A DNA stretch of 31,924 nt from an uncultured Oscillospiraceae bacterium (GTDB lineage Bacteria > Bacillota > Clostridia > Oscillospirales > Acutalibacteraceae). The position numbers and the translations under genes are program-made. Shown in pieces: positions 1 through 8,556 of this stretch (position 1 is the stretch's first letter; every line of letters starts with the position of its first letter). The stretch lies in contig CAJJLZ010000026.1 in assembly GCA_905192745.1 (NCBI GenBank), positions 1 through 31,924 of the forward strand. The letters run 5' to 3'. The notes beneath the pieces were generated by a model. That model searched no databases and was not told where the DNA came from. It saw only the letters and a program-made list of their open reading frames with translations.

Positions 1-143
1 GCATTTTCGGTTGCGCCGCCGGAAAAGGCTCGTATAGAATCCAGCTGGGCGGCGCCATGGCATACTGTCGTTTAGGAAAATGCGTAAGCATTTTCGGTTG
101 CGCCGCCGGAAAAGGCTCGTATAGAATCCAGCTGGGCGGCGCA
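1..143. repeat. Tandem hairpin repeat, two copies with an 87-base period
   Basis: Bases 1-55 recur essentially unchanged at 88-142. Each copy contains an 8-base inverted repeat, gcgccgcc and ggcggcgc (13-20 with 48-55; 100-107 with 135-142), around a 27-base loop. The 32 bases between the copies hold no convincing gene. A diverged third copy with the same stem and the same loop length lies at 25953-25995, where it falls in the leader of a gene, so this is a dispersed element rather than a local duplication only. The first copy may extend off the left edge of the window. Function is unknown; an RNA leader structure or a MITE-like element both fit. Confidence 0.8.
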
Positions 144-195
144 TCCTTCACCCGATCGACACATAAGGGAGTTATAATGAAAGGGGCGTTTGACC

Positions 196-459
196 ATGAA
201 GTATTTTCAGCGAACCCGTATGCTTTCGAATGCTTTATTCGTTGGATGTTTTCCGATCGGTGCGGCGGTCGTAATTCGTATTTTTGGCAGAGGATTTGCC
301 GATGTTCAGGAAGATGTGGGCTTTGTTTTTCTGCTGTTTCTTCTGATCGTTTTCCTGCTGATGGGGATTGCCCTGAAAGGCATAGCGAAAGACGCGCAGG
401 AGGATCTGACCGCTGTCGGCAACATGGACGGATCGGATATTCTCCGGCAGGATGGCTGA
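196..459 (+). CDS. Small two-helix membrane protein, uncharacterised
   Basis: An 87-residue protein I do not recognise. Two hydrophobic stretches are visible, at about residues 10-28 and 43-61, followed by a polar acidic tail, so it should sit in the membrane as a hairpin. The ATG at 196 is preceded by a purine-rich aaaggggcg at 180-188; a TTG two codons earlier and an out-of-frame ATG at 177 are alternatives. It ends 27 bases before the response regulator gene and points the same way, so it probably belongs to that operon and could be an accessory or sensing partner of the two-component system. That role is inferred from position only. Confidence 0.5.
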   Translation: MKYFQRTRMLSNALFVGCFPIGAAVVIRIFGRGFADVQEDVGFVFLLFLLIVFLLMGIALKGIAKDAQEDLTAVGNMDGSDILRQDG

Positions 460-486
460 CCCGGTAAAAAGGAAGGGGGAGTTCCC

Positions 487-1179
487 TTGAAACAGAAAAA
501 GCCGCCGCTGATTCTCATTGTTGATGACGAAGAACGGATGCGCCGTGTCATCACCGACTATCTGCGGATCAAGGGATATGACACAATGGAGGCCGGAGAC
601 GGCGTGGAGGCGCTGGAACTGTTCGGCCGGCGGACGCCTGATCTCGTGCTGCTCGACGTGATGATGCCCCGGATGGACGGATGGGAGGCCTGCCGGGCGA
701 TTCATGCCCAATCCGACGTGCCGATCATTATGCTGACCGCCCGCGGACAGGAGGAGGACGAACTGCAGGGCTTCTCCCTCGGCGCGGACGAATACATCAC
801 CAAGCCGTTCAGCCTGAAAATTCTTCTGGCACGGATCGAAGCGGTACTGCGCCGGGCAGCGGGCGGTCCGGCTGCGCCGGATACCGGCGCAGAAAACGAT
901 ATTCCCGGGCTGACGGTGGACAGGGACGGACGGGAGGTACGGGTGGACGGCGTGCCGGTGGAGCTTACCTACACCGAATTTGAGCTGCTGGCCTACCTGC
1001 TGGATAATCCCGGTATCGCCCTTTCTCGGGATCGGATTCTGGACGCGGTCTGGCGCTACGATTATTACGGGGACGCGCGTACGGTGGACACGCACATTAA
1101 GAAGCTGCGCAGCAAACTGGGAGCGCGCGGGGAGTATATCCGCACCATCCGCGGCGTAGGATACAAGTTTGAGATATAA
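487..1179 (+). CDS. OmpR-family response regulator
   Basis: A 230-residue DNA-binding response regulator. The N-terminal receiver domain (residues 7-120) has the acidic pair D13/D14, the phospho-acceptor D57 in LLDVMMP, T84 and K106 in TKPF. The C-terminal winged helix (about 130-229) ends with the RTVDTHIKKLRSKL and IRGVGYKF motifs typical of the OmpR/PhoB group. The start is TTG at 487, chosen because aaggaaggggga lies just upstream. The histidine kinase gene follows after 34 bases, so the pair forms one two-component system. The target genes cannot be read from sequence; length and motifs are normal for the family. Confidence 0.95.
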   Translation: MKQKKPPLILIVDDEERMRRVITDYLRIKGYDTMEAGDGVEALELFGRRTPDLVLLDVMMPRMDGWEACRAIHAQSDVPIIMLTARGQEEDELQGFSLGADEYITKPFSLKILLARIEAVLRRAAGGPAAPDTGAENDIPGLTVDRDGREVRVDGVPVELTYTEFELLAYLLDNPGIALSRDRILDAVWRYDYYGDARTVDTHIKKLRSKLGARGEYIRTIRGVGYKFEI

Positions 1180-1213
1180 GCTGTAACCGGCGAGAAGAAA
1201 ATGAGGACTGTTT

Positions 1214-2725
1214 ATGAAGGAAACCAGCCATACCCAATCGGTGGATCCGGCAGTTCCGCCGGCTAAACGCCGGTTCCGGCGTTCCATTGCCTGGAAGCTG
1301 TTCAGCAGCACCTTTTTCTGCCTGTTCATTTTACTGGTGTTCAACTGGCTGCTGAACAATTTTGTCCTTGTCTCTTATTATCAGAACGTCAAGGAAAAAA
1401 CACTGGTCAGCGCTTTCCGGCAAATCGACGCGCTGTATAACGGCAGTGCGGAAGAGGTGGAGCAGGAAGTCTATCGCCTGTACAGCGAAGAAAACGTGCG
1501 TCTGAAGGTGTGGAACCGGTACGGCGTTCTCTGCAGCTCCTATTTCGATCCGCCCGCCGTTTTTTCCTATAATCTGCCGCTGGTGCTGCTGGATAACGGG
1601 ACCTATCTGATAGAAACCGGCGAGGATCCCCGCACCGGCTCCAATTCTATTACCCTGACCGGCCGTTTCAGCAACGGCTACAGTGTGATGATGAGCACGC
1701 CGATTGCCGCCATTGAGGAAAGCATCGGGATTTCCAACCAGTTTCTGCTGATTTCCGGCGGGCTGACCCTGCTGATCAGCACGGTGCTTATCCTGTTTTT
1801 TGCCCGCAGCTTCACCCGGCCGATTAAGGAGCTTTCCCGGGTGGCCGGCAGCGTGTCCGCGCTGGATTTTACCGACCGGTATACCGGAAAGCGGGACGAT
1901 GAACTGGGCGACCTTGGCCGCAGCATCAATGCAATGTCCGCCGCGCTGGAATCCACGGTCTCCCGGCTGAAATCGGCCAATCTTCAGCTGATAAATGATA
2001 ACGAGCAGAAAACGAAGCAGAACGAGGCCCGCCGCGCGTTTATCACAAACGTGTCCCATGAACTGAAAACCCCTATCTCTCTGATTCAAACCTATGCCGA
2101 AGGGCTGAAAGAGGACATCGCGGGCGGGGCGGAAAACCGCGATTTTTACTGCGAGGTCATCGAGGATGAAGCCGGGAAAATGAGCGTCCTGATTAAAAAA
2201 ATGACCATGCTGATGCAGCTGGAAGCCGGGAACGAACAGCTGACGATCGAGCGTTTTGATATCAGCGAGCTGCTGTACGGGCTGCTCCAGAAAAACCGTC
2301 CCCTGTTTGAGGAAAAGGGCGTGACCGTGACGCCACCCCCTCCCCGGCCTGTTTTTGTATGGGCGGATGAATTTCTGATGGAAAACGTCCTGTCCAACTA
2401 CCTGTCCAACGCGCTGCATCATGTGGATGAACACGGCCGGATTTTTCTGACCGTTCGCCCGCAGGAAGACGGACGGGTTCGGATCGCCGTTTTCAACAGC
2501 GGCGTTCCGATTCCGGAAGAAGAGCTGTCCCGCATATGGGAAAGCTTTTACAAGGTGGATAAGGCCCGTACCCGCGCATACGGCGGAACAGGGATCGGCC
2601 TGTCGGTGGTCGCGGCCATAATGAACGCCCATCATATGCCCTACGGCGTGCTGAACCATACGGACGGCGTGGAATTCTATATTGAACTGGACGGCAGGAG
2701 CGAACGGGCGGAGCCGCCTGTATGA
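1214..2725 (+). CDS. Membrane sensor histidine kinase
   Basis: A 503-residue kinase, the partner of the regulator just upstream. Visible parts in order: a transmembrane helix at about 31-55, an extracellular domain of roughly 120 residues, a second helix at about 176-200, a HAMP linker, a HisKA dimerisation domain with phospho-acceptor H282 in VSHELKTP, and an HATPase_c domain with the N box (ENVLSNYLSNALHH) and the glycine-rich G2 box GGTGIG at 457-462. It should autophosphorylate H282 and pass the phosphate to D57 of the regulator. The extracellular ligand cannot be inferred. The ATG at 1214 follows gagaagaaaatgagg, a moderate ribosome site. Confidence 0.93.
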   Translation: MKETSHTQSVDPAVPPAKRRFRRSIAWKLFSSTFFCLFILLVFNWLLNNFVLVSYYQNVKEKTLVSAFRQIDALYNGSAEEVEQEVYRLYSEENVRLKVWNRYGVLCSSYFDPPAVFSYNLPLVLLDNGTYLIETGEDPRTGSNSITLTGRFSNGYSVMMSTPIAAIEESIGISNQFLLISGGLTLLISTVLILFFARSFTRPIKELSRVAGSVSALDFTDRYTGKRDDELGDLGRSINAMSAALESTVSRLKSANLQLINDNEQKTKQNEARRAFITNVSHELKTPISLIQTYAEGLKEDIAGGAENRDFYCEVIEDEAGKMSVLIKKMTMLMQLEAGNEQLTIERFDISELLYGLLQKNRPLFEEKGVTVTPPPPRPVFVWADEFLMENVLSNYLSNALHHVDEHGRIFLTVRPQEDGRVRIAVFNSGVPIPEEELSRIWESFYKVDKARTRAYGGTGIGLSVVAAIMNAHHMPYGVLNHTDGVEFYIELDGRSERAEPPV

Positions 2726-2803
2726 TATCCCGTTCGAACTTTTCCGGCATAACCGACAGAAGCCGCTCGTTTACTATAAGGAAGATTAACGGAGGAAATG
2801 GCC

Positions 2804-3247
2804 ATGTTTCGACCCATTGTTCCCTCGGACAGGGAAACGGTGATTGCTTTGATGAAGGACTTCTATCATTCTCCCGCCGTGCTTCACCCGGTGCCGGAGG
2901 AAAACTTTTCAAAAACCGTCGATCTCGTTCTGGCCGGCAGTCCATATGCCGACGCCTACCTGTTTGAATCGGACGGAAAGACCGCAGGGTATGCCCTGAC
3001 CGCCAAGACCTATTCCAACGAGGCCGGCGGGCTGGTTCTCTGGCTTGAGGAAGCCTACATCCTTCCGGCTTTCCGTGGAAAGGGGATGGGCGGCGCGTTC
3101 CTGGAGTTTCTGGCGAAGGAGTATCCGGAGGAGGTTGCCCGCATCCGGCTGGAGGTTTCAGACGAGAATACGGACGCGGTTCGGCTGTACCGCCGCGCGG
3201 GATACCGGGATCTCGATTACCGGCAGATGTTTCTCGATTTCGCGTAA
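2804..3247 (+). CDS. GNAT-family N-acetyltransferase
   Basis: A 147-residue acetyl-CoA-dependent acetyltransferase. The acetyl-CoA binding motif appears as LPAFRGKGMGGAFLEFL, followed by the usual RLEVSDENTDAVRLYRRAGY segment of motif B. The full family fold is present for its size. The start is the ATG at 2804 rather than the one at 2798, because ggagg at 2791-2795 then stands 8 bases away. The acceptor substrate is unknown; related proteins acetylate amino groups of small molecules, peptides or antibiotics. It follows the kinase by 78 bases. Confidence 0.88.
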   Translation: MFRPIVPSDRETVIALMKDFYHSPAVLHPVPEENFSKTVDLVLAGSPYADAYLFESDGKTAGYALTAKTYSNEAGGLVLWLEEAYILPAFRGKGMGGAFLEFLAKEYPEEVARIRLEVSDENTDAVRLYRRAGYRDLDYRQMFLDFA

Positions 3248-3327
3248 GGCGGCCGCCGTATCCGCCGGATAAAGCCGCCGCTTTCGCGCATACTATTTCC
3301 ATCTTTGGACGGAAAGGCGGATAGGCG

Positions 3328-3543
3328 ATGAAAAAGGTAATTCTTCATCTGAACGGCGGGACGGATCCCCGGCTGGCCGGTCAGGCGCTGGGCGAGCTTT
3401 CGGGTGTGATGGTGACCGACGTGCAGGGGGATACGCTGATCGTCCACTGCGGGCAGAAGATGACCAGCCAGTCCCTGCTGGACGCTTTGCAAAGCCGCGG
3501 CTGTTCTGCCAGCGAGGTTTCGGAACGGCCGGAGTTTACCTGA
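3328..3543 (+). CDS. Small protein, HMA-like fold suspected
   Basis: A 71-residue acidic-neutral protein that I do not recognise. The pattern of strands and helices (KKVILHLNG, then LAGQALGEL, then DTLIVHC, then SQSLLDALQSRG) resembles the beta-alpha-beta-beta-alpha-beta fold of heavy-metal-associated domains. The metal-binding CxxC motif is missing, so metal transfer is not supported. The ATG at 3328 follows ggaaaggcggataggcg, a plausible ribosome site. It lies downstream of the acetyltransferase in the same direction and is followed by a strong hairpin at 3561. It could be an ordinary conserved hypothetical gene. Confidence 0.6.
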   Translation: MKKVILHLNGGTDPRLAGQALGELSGVMVTDVQGDTLIVHCGQKMTSQSLLDALQSRGCSASEVSERPEFT

Positions 3544-3560
3544 AACGGAAAACAGGCGTA

Positions 3561-3601
3561 AAGGGCGCGTTGCAAAATGCAAGATTTTGCAACGCGCCCT
3601 T
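3561..3601. terminator. Perfect 17-bp hairpin between convergent genes
   Basis: aagggcgcgttgcaaaa at 3561-3577 is the exact reverse complement of 3585-3601, with a 7-base loop. It lies between the end of the plus-strand gene at 3543 and the end of the minus-strand operon at 3672, where a bidirectional terminator is expected. Neither side carries a strong run of T, so termination is inferred from position and stem stability. Confidence 0.65.
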
Positions 3602-3671
3602 GTCTCTGCGTATATTCATTCATTGTGCAACAGGCCTTTTTGTGAGTCAGGAGATAGGGGTTGATACGGGA

Positions 3672-4583
3672 TCAGAAGATGCCGGGAATGAGATGGGCGA
3701 GAAACAGGCCGGCGGCAAAGGAGACCGCATTGGCGGTCAGCGCGTAAAGAACAGCCCGGGAACGCTTCCGTGTTTTTTTACAAGGCGGAGGCCCGTCGGA
3801 GAGCCGCGGCAACAGGACGGCGTACAGCGCGGCCTCCACGGCGAAAACGACCAGCTCCAGCAGAATATATCGGGCGGTGAACATCAGCGGGCCCTGATTG
3901 TAATTGATGATATTCAGCAGTACGTTCAGCAGAGTCTGGGTAACGACGTTGGTGACGGCGATCAGCAGGAACGGCTTTTTTGCCCGGTAGCCGAACAGCA
4001 GGGCGACAGCCAGCTCCAACAGAATGGTGAGCACGATCCGGGCGGCCAGAGAGATCGTTTCCCAGGTGTGGTCGTAGCTTTGGGTGACCGTCAGGCCGCC
4101 CCCGGCCGAAGCCCGGCTCGCGTCCGCCGTAAAATAGCTGTCAAAGGCATACCGCTCGTATATCCCGCTGACAGCGAAGGTATCGCTCTCTGGAAAATAC
4201 AGAAGGATTTTAAACGGAGAGGGCGGGTAATAGGTCCAATTCAGGCTTTGGGTTTCATCGCACCGCTGCAGCCATTGCAGGAAGAAATAGCCGTCGGCAT
4301 CCTCATACCCGACGAAGGCTTTCCAGACTTTATATTCCGCGTCCCCTTCCTGATAACGGGCCGTCTCCGCATTCCCGTCCCACGCGGTTTCGGGGCCGGT
4401 GGACTCCCGGGCGGAGAGCAGCGTACCGTAGCACACTTCGCCGCCGAGGCCGCGGAACGTAATCCGGACCGACGGCTTGGGTCCCATGTCCGCACAGGCG
4501 ATAAGCGGCAGGAACAGTGCCAGAAGGAGGGCGGCAGTCATACCGCGCAGGGCTTGTAAGCCGCGCATCCGCTGTTTTTCCAT
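3672..4583 (-). CDS. Uncharacterised membrane protein with signal sequence
   Basis: A 303-residue protein. It begins with a signal sequence ending LPLIAC, which also fits a lipobox with C30. About 150 extracellular residues follow, including the phrase NWTYYPPSPFKILLYFPE, and then four probable transmembrane helices in the C-terminal half. I recognise the sequence type as a conserved hypothetical found in Clostridia, but I know no function for it. The ATG at 4583 is chosen because ggagaggaag lies upstream. It is the last gene of the minus-strand sigma-factor operon and ends before the hairpin at 3561. A sensor or envelope role would be a guess from context. Confidence 0.75.
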   Translation of the reverse strand: MEKQRMRGLQALRGMTAALLLALFLPLIACADMGPKPSVRITFRGLGGEVCYGTLLSARESTGPETAWDGNAETARYQEGDAEYKVWKAFVGYEDADGYFFLQWLQRCDETQSLNWTYYPPSPFKILLYFPESDTFAVSGIYERYAFDSYFTADASRASAGGGLTVTQSYDHTWETISLAARIVLTILLELAVALLFGYRAKKPFLLIAVTNVVTQTLLNVLLNIINYNQGPLMFTARYILLELVVFAVEAALYAVLLPRLSDGPPPCKKTRKRSRAVLYALTANAVSFAAGLFLAHLIPGIF

Positions 4584-4621
4584 AGAACAACTTCCTCTCC
4601 TGTTTTGACCTTTCCGCCCAA

Positions 4622-5254
4622 TTACTTGGTGATCTCGGTTCCTCCCCATTCCACCACGGTGAAGCCGACCCGTTCAAAGCCTTCCAGCGCCGGTTTCTCG
4701 ATCTCCACCGGCTCCTTCAGCGCTTGGTACGCCATGAATACCCGCAGAATGCTGTCCGGCTCGGGGGTAATGTGCAGAACGGCGCTGTCGGTATACGCGT
4801 CGGTCTGGAAGGTGATGAGATTATAGGGGTTTTCCTGCATCCGGGGAAGCCAGTAGGTGATGAATTCGTTATACTCCCTTGGTTCCAGCCCCAGAAGGGC
4901 CAGCTTTTCCTGCAGAAAGGCGGCGGTGTCCTCTCCCCGGACGACAAAGCCCTTCGACAGGTCGTAGGCGGTATCCGAAACGCCTTCCCAGAACAGATAG
5001 GAATATTCCTGACCGTCCGCCGGATCGGTCAGCGTGCCGTCCGGTTCCGCGACCACCGTCCACCCGTCCCGGTAGGCGGGATAGGTGCAGGTCAGTTCAC
5101 CCGGATATTCCAGCTTTACATTTACCGTGGCCGTTTCCTCCGGATAGAGGTAGATAACGGGCTTTTTGGCAACCAACTGGTCGTCCCGGACACATCCTGT
5201 CATAGTGAACAGCAGGAACAAAAGCAGGACACCAAACACGGAAAATCGTTTCAT
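4622..5254 (-). CDS. Uncharacterised lipoprotein
   Basis: A 210-residue secreted protein with a lipobox (TMTGC, C21), so it is probably lipid-anchored outside the membrane. The mature part starts with KKPVIYLYPEE and contains a beta-rich segment, then helical and beta segments ending VVEWGGTEI. This is a conserved hypothetical type common in gut Clostridia; no catalytic motif stands out and I cannot give a function. The ATG at 5254 follows aaggagaaatattggc. It lies 38 bases upstream of the membrane protein gene and 35 bases downstream of the small gene before it, so it is part of the same operon. Confidence 0.8.
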   Translation of the reverse strand: MKRFSVFGVLLLFLLFTMTGCVRDDQLVAKKPVIYLYPEETATVNVKLEYPGELTCTYPAYRDGWTVVAEPDGTLTDPADGQEYSYLFWEGVSDTAYDLSKGFVVRGEDTAAFLQEKLALLGLEPREYNEFITYWLPRMQENPYNLITFQTDAYTDSAVLHITPEPDSILRVFMAYQALKEPVEIEKPALEGFERVGFTVVEWGGTEITK

Positions 5255-5289
5255 GCCAATATTTCTCCTTTTCTGGTTTCTGTAATCCG

Positions 5290-5562
5290 TCAGTGCCGCA
5301 GTTCCCACAGCTCGTCGATGGATTTCCAGTTGTCGGGAAACCAGTAAACGCAGGTGTTTTCGTGGATATCCGTTTCCGTTTCCGTTGTTCCCGGCATAAG
5401 GCGCTTCCAGTGAACGACGCGGTAGGCTGCCGCGCGGTAATCCCGGGAACCGCCGTCGTTCATGGTCCCCGCCGGAACCGGGACGAACAGCAGGGCGAGC
5501 AGGACGGCCGCCGTTACGAACGGCCAAAACTTCCGTTTGCCTGTCTTTTCCACCTTTTTCAT
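5290..5562 (-). CDS. Small membrane-anchored protein, uncharacterised
   Basis: A protein of about 90 residues with a basic N-terminus, one hydrophobic helix at about residues 11-28 and an exported tail ending CVYWFPDNWKSIDELWELRH. Proteins with this ending are frequent hypotheticals in Clostridia. The ATG at 5562 is preferred over that at 5571 because aaggag then sits about 10 bases upstream instead of almost touching the start. It lies between the VWA lipoprotein and the next lipoprotein gene, all on the minus strand, so it is probably co-transcribed with them. No function is known to me. Confidence 0.65.
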   Translation of the reverse strand: MKKVEKTGKRKFWPFVTAAVLLALLFVPVPAGTMNDGGSRDYRAAAYRVVHWKRLMPGTTETETDIHENTCVYWFPDNWKSIDELWELRH

Positions 5563-5587
5563 CCGCCTCATGCTCCTTTTTCCGGCC

Positions 5588-7111
5588 CTATCCGGCCAGC
5601 CGCTGGTATTTTTTCAGCAGGGAGATATACTCCTGCCGGTATCCGCCGGGATCCCGGCCGAGGTTCTTCTGCGCGAGGGCCAGAACCGTGCCGATGGTCG
5701 CGTCCCCGGTGTATTCCGAATTGCGGAGAAGATGACCGAAAGCCGCGACCGAGCAGGCAAAGCCGAAATCGGTGCTGGCGGAGCCGTCCGGCCCGGTGTC
5801 CAGCGTCGATTTGGTGAAGAGCTTGCTTTCGCTTTCCCCGGGTTCCTTGTACCGTATCCGTACCTCAAAGGGGGAAGCGTGGGGATCGACCCGGCCGGAG
5901 ACCGGTTCGATCTCAAACAACGCCACCACGTCGGTGCCCGCGCCGATCTCGCCCGCGTCCTTCCGGTCGTCGTCAAAATCCTCGTTATTCAGCATCCGGT
6001 TTTCATATCCAATCAGACGGTAGCTTTTCACCACTTCGGGGTTGAACTCGATCTGCGCCTTCACATCGTCCGCCACGGTGAAGAGATTGCCGCCCAGCTC
6101 TTCCACCAGCACCTTTTTCGCGGTCTGCGCCGTGTCGATATAGGCGTAGTTCCCGTTCCCGTTTTTGGACAGGGTTTCCATGATATCGTCCCGGATGTTG
6201 CCGGTGCCGAAGCCGAGGATGCTCAGGTAAACGCCGCCGTCCTTCTTCTCGCCGATCAGTTCGGCCAGCGCGCCGGTGTTCGAGATGCCGACGTTGAAAT
6301 CGCCGTCGGTGGCCAGAATGACCCGGTTATTGCCGTTTTTCTTGAAGTTTTTCTCCGCCAGTGCGTAGGCGGTTCGGATGCCGTCCGCTCCGGCGGTGGA
6401 GCCTTCCGCCGTCAGGTTGTAGATCGCGTCCAGTATTTCGGCTTTGTTGTCTCCGCTTACGCTGTCCAGCACGATCTCCGAACTTCCCGCGTAGGTGACG
6501 ATGGATACCTTGTCGTTTTCGGTCAGCGTTTCCACCAGCAGGCTGAACGCGGTTTTGAGCAGGGGCAGCTTGTCATAGGAATCCATCGAGCCGGAGGTGT
6601 CGATCAGGAAGGTGAGATTACAGGGCGGCAGCTTGCTTTTATCCACCTCGGGCGTTTTCACCCGGATGAACGCCATCTGCTTTTCCGCATGGAAGGGGGA
6701 GGGGCCGACCTCGGTATAAACGGCGAAGGGATCGTCCCCGTTCTCCAGCGGCTGTTCATACCGGAAATAGTTCAGAAGCTCCTCGGTGCGCACCGCGTCC
6801 TTCGGCGGCAGATTACCGCTTTCGATATACCGGGACACATTGGAATAGGCGGCGGTATCCACCTTTAAGGAAAAGGTGACGGTGGATTCCTCCTTCGCCG
6901 CCTGCTCGGGATTTTCCTCAATGGGGAGATAGGACTCGCCGTTCATCCCGTCGGCGTTTTGGTCGTAGTAGTACTTGGATCCTGCTTCAGGAGCGTTCAT
7001 GCTCATGCTCCCCTTTGCCGAACAGCCGCCGAGCAGCAGCACCCCGGCGAGCGCGAGCGCCAGCAGGGCCGCCCCCGCTTTTTTATTGATTGTTCTCCGT
7101 TGACGCGTCAT
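5588..7111 (-). CDS. VWA-domain lipoprotein, YfbK type
   Basis: A 507-residue surface lipoprotein. The lipobox LLGGC gives C30 as the lipidated residue. The region at about 75-145 matches the YfbK N-terminal domain (KVDTAAYSNVSRYI, PPKDAVRTEELLNYF). A von Willebrand factor A domain follows, with the metal site DTSGS at 171-175, ATDGDFN and LGFGTGNIRDD. The C-terminal third resembles the YfbK_C/DUF3520 domain. VWA domains bind proteins through a divalent metal; no enzyme activity is expected. The ATG at 7111 has aaaggatggg upstream. It follows the sigma and anti-sigma genes in the operon, an arrangement common for this family, so it is probably an output or a partner of that signalling pair. 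Confidence 0.88.
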   Translation of the reverse strand: MTRQRRTINKKAGAALLALALAGVLLLGGCSAKGSMSMNAPEAGSKYYYDQNADGMNGESYLPIEENPEQAAKEESTVTFSLKVDTAAYSNVSRYIESGNLPPKDAVRTEELLNYFRYEQPLENGDDPFAVYTEVGPSPFHAEKQMAFIRVKTPEVDKSKLPPCNLTFLIDTSGSMDSYDKLPLLKTAFSLLVETLTENDKVSIVTYAGSSEIVLDSVSGDNKAEILDAIYNLTAEGSTAGADGIRTAYALAEKNFKKNGNNRVILATDGDFNVGISNTGALAELIGEKKDGGVYLSILGFGTGNIRDDIMETLSKNGNGNYAYIDTAQTAKKVLVEELGGNLFTVADDVKAQIEFNPEVVKSYRLIGYENRMLNNEDFDDDRKDAGEIGAGTDVVALFEIEPVSGRVDPHASPFEVRIRYKEPGESESKLFTKSTLDTGPDGSASTDFGFACSVAAFGHLLRNSEYTGDATIGTVLALAQKNLGRDPGGYRQEYISLLKKYQRLAG

Positions 7112-7212
7112 GTTTAGCCCATCCTTTCTTTCTGTTAAATTCCGTTCGGTATGGCCTTTCATAAACAGAAACCGCCGGGAACGGGAAAACATTACAGCCG
7201 GCCGAAAAAATT

Positions 7213-7845
7213 TTACAGAATCTGTTCGCCGAGATTCAGCAGGGTGTCCAGTTCATACCGGCAGGTCAGGGTATAGAGTACCCCGTCCTTGCGAAAGGTG
7301 AGAAGCTGGTAATCCGCGGTTGCCCGCGTATAGGCGGCGGAGCCGTTGATCCGGATTGCCGTCAACCCTTCGCCCGGTTCAAAATTGGTCTTTTCCAGCG
7401 TCATCACCACGTTATCCTCATAGCTGTCTGAGAGATAATACACGCTTTGTCCGTTATCCAGCTCCGTGTCGGCGACCGACAGGTTTTCCGGCAGGGAAAA
7501 GGAGAGCGGGATGATCGCCGGGGCCCCTCCCGCGTGGGACGTCCCGGGGTTCGTATTGGCCGCGCCGCTGTTTCTCAGAAGCGAGGGGACTGTCAGCACC
7601 GCGAGCAGGCAGGCCGCCGCCGAGGCGAGGCCCAGCAGAATCCGGCCGGCGTTTCGTCCCCGGGCCAGACGGTGAATTTTCCGGTCGAGGGCGGGCGTAT
7701 AATAAGACAGGCTATTCGCCGCATCCAGCTCCTGCCGGAGAAGCTGACCCTCCGTCTCCGCATATCGGGCGGCAAGCTCCCGGAACAACGGCTCCGCGGA
7801 GGGCTGTTCCAAACGATTCCGATTGTTATCCGATGGGCTTTTCAA
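7213..7845 (-). CDS. Anti-sigma-factor-like single-pass membrane protein
   Basis: A 210-residue protein. About 65 hydrophilic N-terminal residues rich in charged amino acids are followed by one transmembrane helix at about 69-90 and an exported domain ending VLYTLTCRYELDTLLNLGEQIL. I see no HxxxCxxC zinc anti-sigma motif, so it is not a classic ZAS protein. The identification rests on topology and on its position: its TTG start at 7845 overlaps the end of the sigma factor gene by 20 bases, which implies translational coupling, and aaaggaggg lies at a good distance. It probably holds the sigma factor at the membrane until a signal arrives. This is an inference. Confidence 0.7.
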   Translation of the reverse strand: MKSPSDNNRNRLEQPSAEPLFRELAARYAETEGQLLRQELDAANSLSYYTPALDRKIHRLARGRNAGRILLGLASAAACLLAVLTVPSLLRNSGAANTNPGTSHAGGAPAIIPLSFSLPENLSVADTELDNGQSVYYLSDSYEDNVVMTLEKTNFEPGEGLTAIRINGSAAYTRATADYQLLTFRKDGVLYTLTCRYELDTLLNLGEQIL

Positions 7846-8377
7846 CGGCGTATCCCTCCTTTATCAGTATGTCGGCGATCTTTTTCCGGGCCCGGTGCAG
7901 GCGGACCGTGACGTTGTTTTCGCTGATGCCCAGCAGCCCGGCGATCTGTTTATGGGGCAGGTCGTAGGCGTATTTCAGCAGAAAAACGCTGCGCAGCTCC
8001 TCGCTCACGCCGTTCAGCAGTTCGTAAATCCGCTCGGAGGACAGCTCGGACAGTACATACTGCTCCAGATCGAACGGGTCCGCCCGTTCTTCCTCCGGAA
8101 GCTCCTCCGGCTGTCGGCTCTCCCGGGAAAGCAGGGTCAGCGAGGCGTTGCGCACAATGGTCATCACAAACGCCAGGCTTCGGCTGGAGGACGGGTCGTC
8201 CAGCTTATGCATATTTTTGTAGATGCGGATAAACGCCTCGCTGACGGCGTCCTCCGCCAGCATCCGGTCATGCAGAATGGCATACGCCTTTTGCAGCATC
8301 AGATTTTTGTACCGGGTATAGATATACTCGAACGCGTCCTTTTCCTCGGCGGAGGAAAAAGCCAGCAGCAAGATCAC
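7826..8377 (-). CDS. ECF-type RNA polymerase sigma factor
   Basis: A 183-residue sigma-70 family factor of the extracytoplasmic-function group. Region 2 spans about residues 14-78 (FEYIYTRYKNLMLQKAYAIL, then DAVSEAFIRIYKN). Region 4 spans about 120-175, with the helix-turn-helix LPHKQIAGLLGISENNVTVRLHRARKKI. Regions 1.1 and 3 are absent, as expected for this class. The start is GTG at 8377 with agggggtgatggg upstream; the next in-frame TTG is possible. It heads a six-gene minus-strand operon and should redirect RNA polymerase to a small regulon that probably includes its own operon, though no matching ECF promoter was recognised upstream. Confidence 0.92.
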   Translation of the reverse strand: MILLLAFSSAEEKDAFEYIYTRYKNLMLQKAYAILHDRMLAEDAVSEAFIRIYKNMHKLDDPSSSRSLAFVMTIVRNASLTLLSRESRQPEELPEEERADPFDLEQYVLSELSSERIYELLNGVSEELRSVFLLKYAYDLPHKQIAGLLGISENNVTVRLHRARKKIADILIKEGYAVEKPIG

Positions 8378-8556
8378 CCCATCACCCCCTGTACCCCTCT
8401 ATATCGTTATAACCCCGCGCGGGAGGATTTCCTTACAGATTCCGCCGCATAATTTTTGAAACGCCGCCCGGCGGCGGCTCCCAACCGGATGGAAACCGGA
8501 AACCGCCGCGGCGTTTCAGCCTTTACACTAAAAAGTGAAAATATCTCCGGATAATC

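Noticed and set aside
1..143. CRISPR array at the window start
   Set aside because: There are only two copies of a 55-base block with an internal hairpin and a 32-base spacing; type I-C repeats are about 32 bases with many copies. No array was seen anywhere else in the window.
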